Shown here in pieces: positions 58,418 through 64,000 of a stretch of DNA of 64,000 bases (within the stretch, counting starts at the first letter, position 1; every line of letters starts with the position of its first letter). The notes beneath the pieces are model-generated. The model was not told where the DNA came from, searched no databases, and saw only the letters and a list, made by a program, of their open reading frames with translations. The position numbers and the translations under genes were made by a program. The stretch is from contig OY970826.1 in assembly GCA_963853835.1 (NCBI GenBank), forward strand, positions 76,874,929 through 76,938,928, written 5' to 3'. The stretch comes from Calendula officinalis. Taxonomy: Eukaryota > Streptophyta > Magnoliopsida > Asterales > Asteraceae.

Positions 58418-60136
58418 CACCTCAATTTTTAATACAAAACATTTGCCCAAAATAACTCATTTTTCATAAATAGAAGAACTATTCCAAAAAATATGGATTT
58501 ACAAAAACCTTTGTTATGAAAATCAGAGTATAAAGTTTGGTGTTACAAAATAGATCAAAACCAAAGCTAAGCACAAATCCAATCTAAAGTTCTTCTACTC
58601 TAGGCCCCGCATCTCTATCCATGCGTACCTACATCTCCGATCCTGAACCTGAGTACATAGCAAAACAAACAAGTAGTACGTGAGACAAGAAAGTCTCGTG
58701 AGCTACATGGGTTTAGACCCCGATAAAACAAGTATCACATTATATATATATAAACAAATATATGTATCTCATCATCATACATTTAGCCACCCTATTGTGA
58801 CTCTATCATCCTTGCCTTCCTAGCAAGTCTATCTAGTTATCCGGAACATCTCCAAATAACCCGTCATCTCACATACTTATTAATCGGGGATCCCCCGCCT
58901 TAATAAGCCTTATGGTAACGGTAAGAGGGAATCGCCCAATCTACCATTACCCGACTTCTAGCCGGATCTCGTCCGGTAGCAAGCCTCCTAACACATGATG
59001 GTCCATGGGTCGATGCCCAATCAGCCCCATCCAAAGTGACCGGGGATCCCCCGAATCACCGCCACACTATCACACGTCATAACTTCTCGAGTTATTCCAT
59101 CTAAGCCCTTGGCTATCTCATAATTCATCGAACAAGTTAGTCATAATATTCATAATAATAAATAACTAACTCTACATACTAATAGTCTACACAATTAATC
59201 AAATAGACCAAATCACAAGTAAGAAAACATATTTCAATGGCTATGTACTCAGTAAAGTCCACACGTACTCACCTTAGCAATAAAGATGCTTCAACCGTAT
59301 TCTTTCCGCCGGTTCCTTGTTCACAATTCGTCACTTCAACACTTCACCGAATGTCTAAAACAATTATCACAACAAGATTATCAACACAAACTGCTACCAA
59401 TGTGTTCATCTACCTCTAGATAACACCCATCAATCCATTTCCCCCAAATATGGTGATTACCAAACCCTAGGTTTAACCAACCCTCAAGATTCTTACAAAT
59501 CTAAATCATACACTTGTTTTCCTTGTTAATATACCATCTATTAAGTGTATACACCATTTATTTAACCATTAATCACCAACCCAAGAACTAGGGTTTCAAA
59601 CCCTAGCTTCAAGATCCATAGATCTTGAGCTACAAAGATGGAGGAGTGAAGATTTACCTTTAATCTTCAACTAGGAGTGAAGAATCACGAGATTTGATGA
59701 AGAAATCGGTTCCAAATGGTGTTTTCCACTCAAAAACGTATACAAAGTCGTTGGGAGAGAAACTAGGGCTTTTGGTCTGCAATAAATGAGCATTTCCCGA
59801 CTTTAATGCTGATCAGACACCAAAATCGCGTCGTGATCTATAGATCGCGTCGCTATCTTTTGCCCGCGATCCAAAATCGCGATCCAAGACTTCGCTATTT
59901 CGGGTTTCTGTGAAAACAGCCAAAAATCGCGTCGCTATCCCAAAAATCGCGTCGCTATCTTGGGCTGTGCAGCCCAGGCTGCACTTTTCGACCTTTGCTT
60001 CGACACGGTTTCGTCCATAACTTTCTCATACGGTGTCCAAATGACACGAAACCAATTCCTACGTTCTTTAAATGATTTATCCTTATTTATCATATTTTTT
60101 AAAAATTTATTTATCTACAAATTTCGGGTCGTTACA
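58413..60136 (-). repeat. Gypsy 3' LTR (complete)
   Basis: 1724 bp. On the element strand it begins TGTAACGACCCGAAATTTG and ends TTGAGGTGTTACA. It contains short tandem phrases ATAGCGACGCGATTTTTGG (59815-59960) and several GGGGATCCCC spacers. It belongs to the same family as LTR A at 1-771. Confidence 0.93.
59815..59965 (-). repeat. Tandem AAAATCGCGTCGCTATC units in the LTR
   Basis: At least four variants of AAAATCGCGTCGCTATC or ATCGCGTCGTGATCTATAG on the + strand. They form a CpG-rich island inside the AT-rich LTR, in the region upstream of where LTR transcription would start. Confidence 0.8.
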
Positions 60137-62797
60137 ACTATCTACCCCTTAAAAGGATTCCGTCCTCGGAATCACTCAAAAATTCCAGTCCACATTCTAC
60201 CGAGTATCCATTCTCATTCTCCCGCGGTTATTACCGTCAAACTTTTCTCATCCCGAATTAGTCAACAATATGTATGTAAACATTCAATTAATCCCGTTAG
60301 ATCCAAACGGGTCAAAAATCAATCTTAAGCCTTTAGTGCCCAAATGGGCCAAACTTGCACAATTTTGGCCACAAGACTTTCAATCCTTTAACCGCTCATC
60401 TTATACTCATAGAAATGACATGACCCACGCATTATAATCAACTAATTGACCAACACCAATGTCAAAGTCTAACTTCGACCAAGTTACCACATTCCAACAT
60501 CGTCTAACCCTTGACTTAAGAACAAAGTCAACTATACTTTAACAATTTCCTTTACCATCGACCTCTAATTATGATTTATCAACCATTAGATACCCAATTC
60601 CCAAATTCAACTTGAAAACGCCCAACGGGTCAAAGTCGCATAATTTGACCATAACTCTTTTAATTATTTCGTTTCCCCTTTCTCATACACACAACTGATA
60701 CATTATGCTCTCATCATCGCGAGTCATTCGAAACGAAAGTTAAAACCCATCTTTGACCAAGTCAACTAGTCACACGTTGGCTAATCTTGACTTTTGCCTA
60801 AAGTCAACCATACTTTTTCCAATTAACAAATTTCCTACCCACGAGATATCATTTTCGGCTTATCACTCCCCATTATACTCATTATTGTTCTCTTAACAAT
60901 CGTTCATATTTCCAAAATTCCAATCTTTTCAAATTTCTCCGAGTTCTCACATTCCCTTATGGTCACATCAACCCTTTACCGTTTCTTAACTTTCATTTGG
61001 TCACCTATACCATTACTTAGTACCATTTCAACCACCTTCGCCTCACATACCATAATTTCACACAAGTTGACCATATCTTGGTTCCCAATAACAATTGCTT
61101 CCTAAAAGCATCATTTTTCTCATATTCTAGAAGTCTAGGCATCCCCTACCCATACATGACCTAATTTAATCCGAAAATTTTACCCCAAATTCTCACTTAT
61201 CACAAAGTCATAACCATTCACATTACTCACATGGTTCTATATTCGTCACATATATATATACATATAAATATATCATACGGACACAACAATCCATAATATA
61301 ACTATCACATCAAAATGATTGGAAAGCCTCCAATCCATCAAGATCTAATTTGTCACAGTGATCGGAAAGCCCCCAATCCAAAGTGACTCACACCATCCAG
61401 TTACCGGAAATCCTCCGATCACGGAATGGAATCATTGGGATTCGCCCAACCGACTGCATCCCAAACATCATAGTAGCCGGGGGTCCCCCGAGCTAAACAC
61501 CTCCTTTCATCCTTACCCTATCTTGCATACTTCACTAGTATACACCTTTCACATCCCATACTTTACCACTATCTTACCCATTTAATCGTCTATTTATGCA
61601 CCATGCAATCTAGCACATTTTTCCCACAATATCACGTTAACATTTTTCGTTCATATCCAACACATTTCTCATTGAACATACAACTTAATACTTTTCATAT
61701 AACCTTCCATTTTCATTATCATATGCCTTCAAAGGCCATCACATAATGCACATGCATTGAACCCCGCGGGTAACCAATAAAATTTTCGATTACCATTTAC
61801 CGTTTCACTTACACATTAATCACCCTTAAACGGTTCATTTCCTTATTACCACTTTCCAAATCTTTTGTCGCCACCGGGGTAATCTCCAATCCATTCCATT
61901 CACCATAATTTGCCGGTCAATCCGGTCATCCTTGAGTCAACCAATCGACTCCAGTCTACTCTTGTAACCTATGCTTTAGCGCCTAATAGCTCAACACTCA
62001 ATGTTTTACCTTTATACATCGCGGTACATTGAAATATTTATTTTCCATTTGTAGTATCACACTACCCCATGCCCCATACCGTCATGCCATTACCATGACA
62101 TGTAACCAATAATTGTTTTCTTACCGTTGATATCGAATTCATCATTATTGTCACAAAACTTGACATAGCTATATGCCCTTTTTTTTTTTTTTTTTACTCA
62201 ATCACCTTTGACAATCAAAATTCGACGTTCCCGACACTCATTCATTTCCACATATTTCCCATTTATGAGTTCTACGACATCACTATACCTTAGTCATTCT
62301 TGTCTTTACCATTCACGTGTAACAACCATTATGTTACTTATCCGGCTTCTCGCCAACATCCAAGTTCCATTCCCCAAGGTTTCTATTTCTAGAATTCCAA
62401 TTCACACTAACGTTTTTACCAACACTTAGTACTTCCTTGTACTACTATCCTTTGTTGAAACACATTTACCATCCTCGTGGTTCGTCCTTTGATACTACAT
62501 AATAGTATCAACCCTTATATCCTTACATCCTGCGACACACCTGTCTAAAAATCTTTTCAAATACATATTTCCTTACACATAACTAACTGGGAAGACCATT
62601 CCCAACATAAATATCCACGTCATACAACTTATCTCTAACTTCTATAAGCACCGATTCGTGCAACAACCCAACAATTAAGCTGTAATCACATAATATCTTG
62701 ACTTAGTGTCTACCCAACCAATCCATACCGATAACCATATCAAAATCCTTCATTCCCAAGAGCAATAAATTGACTTTTAACTTTTCCTCATCTATTT
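60137..62797 (-). pseudogene. Degenerate internal region of the gypsy element
   Basis: The + strand is strikingly G-poor and C/A/T-rich. No long frame exists. At 62700-62790 the protease continues after a frameshift (DFDMVIGMDWLG on the minus strand) and then meets a stop. After that I find no RT, RNase H or integrase block. At 61320-61440 a phrase like GATCGGAAAGCCCCCAATCC A is repeated imperfectly. A poly(T) run lies at 62178-62196. Confidence 0.7.
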
Positions 62798-64000
62798 CTA
62801 ATTCACGACTTCTATAAACACATTCGACCACTGAGATTTTCCATTAGCTACCTCTATTTCATAGACCTCATCTAACAATCCCGATATCACATTCAACTTT
62901 CTACCAAACTTGTGAGACACAAACGAATAAGTAGAACCCGAATCAAATAATACATGAGTTGACAAGGAATTAATGAATAAGGTACCTGATACCACATCGT
63001 GCACCTCTTTTGCTTCCTCCTGAATCAGATGGAAGGAACGCCCCTTCACTATAGCCGGTTCCACCTTCTTTTGAGCCGTGGACACCATCGGCTCGGTTCC
63101 CTTTTTCGGGAACACATTGCTGTAGTGTCCCATCTCGTGACACGAGTAACACTCTATCTCGGAAAATGCCTTGGTTCTACAATCTCGGGCCATATGCCCC
63201 ACCTTCCCACAATTGTAACACGCCTTCGAATCCCTTCGGCATTCGCCGGCATGGTTCTTCCCGCAACCCTTGCATGTGGCAACACTTCCTTGCTTGGAGG
63301 AATTCGATGCGAACTTCCCCTTTTTGTAAGTTCCCGAGCCACTCTCGGCCTTCCTTTTCTCGCTTACATGGGCCCTCTCGGCAACCCTCGTCGCATTCAC
63401 CTCTTCCACGCCCCGGGCGGCACCGATGGCCTCATCAAGTGTGACCGCTCTCTTTACCTCCAATTGGTACTCCCAAGGTAGCCCACAAGCATAACGGACT
63501 ACCCTCGATCTTTCCTCAAAATAAGTTCTTGCAACAAACGGGAGCAATCCCGTGAACTCCCTTGAGTACTCCTCAACCGACCTATCACCCTTCTTTAGGT
63601 TTACAAACCTCTCATGCATCTTCTCCAAATCCCTTTCGGGGCAAAACTTTCTCTTCAATCTCGTGGTAAAGTCGTCCCATGACATCTTTTTCACCACCTC
63701 CCTTCCGAGGGTTTCGTAGACGATATCCCACCATACCATCGCATCTTCTTTCAACAATTGTGACGCATACGCCACCATATCGGCTTCCCTACATTTGCTA
63801 CTTCCGATGACCCGTTCGGTCTCTCGAATCCACCTCATAGTCACCTTCGGGTCCGAACTACCCGTGTACACGATGGGCTTACAAGCCATAAAGGACTTAA
63901 AAGAACAACCATCTTTTTCATCGGGCCTTGCCCTAGCATCACCACCACCAGTTGAGGACTTATCCTTTCGGGTACCACTACCCTCGACTCTATCATCCGA
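62798..64000 (-). CDS. Gypsy gag-protease, 5' end beyond the window
   Basis: The frame is open from the right window edge. An internal ATG at 63889 follows 37 further in-frame codons, so the true start is outside. It contains a retrotransposon gag domain (MVWWDIVYETLGREVV, FCPERDLEKMHERFVNLKKG DRSVEEY), a CKGCGKNHAGEC knuckle-like cluster and a canonical CCHC CYNCGKVGHMARDC, followed by CYSCHEMGHYSNVF (last Cys replaced by Phe). The protease begins with VLFDSGSTYSFVS. The frame is broken near 62810, just before the second protease motif. The product would therefore be gag with half a protease. Confidence 0.9.
   Translation of the reverse strand, partial: SDDRVEGSGTRKDKSSTGGGDARARPDEKDGCSFKSFMACKPIVYTGSSDPKVTMRWIRETERVIGSSKCREADMVAYASQLLKEDAMVWWDIVYETLGREVVKKMSWDDFTTRLKRKFCPERDLEKMHERFVNLKKGDRSVEEYSREFTGLLPFVARTYFEERSRVVRYACGLPWEYQLEVKRAVTLDEAIGAARGVEEVNATRVAERAHVSEKRKAESGSGTYKKGKFASNSSKQGSVATCKGCGKNHAGECRRDSKACYNCGKVGHMARDCRTKAFSEIECYSCHEMGHYSNVFPKKGTEPMVSTAQKKVEPAIVKGRSFHLIQEEAKEVHDVVSGTLFINSLSTHVLFDSGSTYSFVSHKFGRKLNVISGLLDEVYEIEVANGKSQWSNVFIEVVN

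Larger units (their letters stand above)
58413..64000 (-). mobile_element. Gypsy retrotransposon nested in hAT copy 2 (runs off right edge)
   Basis: On the minus strand the order is gag-protease (to 62798), degenerate internal region, polypurine tract at about 60140-60160 (AATCCTTTTAAGGGGTAGATA), 3' LTR (60136-58413). Only one LTR is in view. The five bases before the LTR are GAACT (58408-58412), the expected target duplication. Reverse transcriptase, RNase H and integrase are not detectable between 60160 and 62700, so this copy lacks most of pol and would depend on helpers. Confidence 0.9.

Noticed and set aside
63154..63481. Several overlapping frames opposite and beside gypsy gag
   Set aside because: They are shadows of the gag zinc-knuckle region, which alone shows family motifs.

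Overview
The window is nuclear DNA of a flowering plant (eudicot). The genes are interrupted by many AT-rich GT-AG introns and encode plant-type proteins, and the spaces between them are filled with LTR retrotransposons, hAT elements, MITEs and SINEs. The style of the dispersed repeats (RAGGTGGCAAAATGGG-like and GTAAATTACACGGATGGTCC-like families, AACCGGTT-rich hAT ends) and of the third reading frame of the copia element recalls Asteraceae genomes. That placement is an inference, not a measurement.

Layout. 1-4300 is a graveyard of gypsy LTRs: a + strand LTR end, a 126-bp scrap of a Harbinger-type transposase, a minus-strand LTR, then a truncated gypsy copy with protease and partial reverse transcriptase. 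4300-8040 is gene-free and holds a foldback MITE and short direct repeats. 8045-10518 is a complete VPS4/SKD1 gene (ESCRT-III disassembly ATPase). 10519-14046 is gene-free, with a Helitron-like 3' end at about 13464. 14047-31392 is one complete subtilase gene (10 coding exons, 756 codons). Its fourth intron contains an 11,439-bp, nearly pristine SIRE/Maximus-type Ty1/copia retrotransposon (15564-27002, minus strand) with gag, pol and a 1142-codon third ORF. Other introns of this gene carry two SINEs and a small hAT MITE. 32237-33628 (minus) is a GT47 exostosin-family glycosyltransferase, with a MULE-like element (34122-35362) just upstream. 37353-38174 encodes 60S acidic ribosomal protein P2. 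39062-42095 is a complete hAT transposon with an intact transposase. 42527-44053 encodes a low-molecular-weight protein tyrosine phosphatase. 44692-48008 (minus) is histone deacetylase HDA9. 49368-50138 (minus) is a small COX7a-like gene. 52023-55128 is tRNA isopentenyltransferase 2. From 57080 a second copy of the same hAT family is cut at 58413 by a gypsy element whose LTR, degenerate internal region and gag-protease fill the window to its right edge.

How things work together. The host genes are unrelated housekeeping or secretory functions with no shared pathway. All nine reconstruct to full-length products with phase-consistent exons. The transposons show layered insertion: copia into a subtilase intron, gypsy into hAT, and LTRs on either side of a Harbinger scrap.

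The most unusual signal is in the copia element. The 8-mer CAGTAGTA (or its complement TACTACTG) occurs about 47 times in 11.4 kb, in the LTRs, in the untranslated linker and inside all three ORFs, in both orientations and often as inverted pairs, whereas about 0.35 would be expected by chance. I noticed no copies elsewhere in the window. ORF3 has basic NLS-like clusters and coiled coils but no signal peptide or membrane segment. This invites the hypothesis of an element-encoded factor that recognises the element's own dispersed sites.
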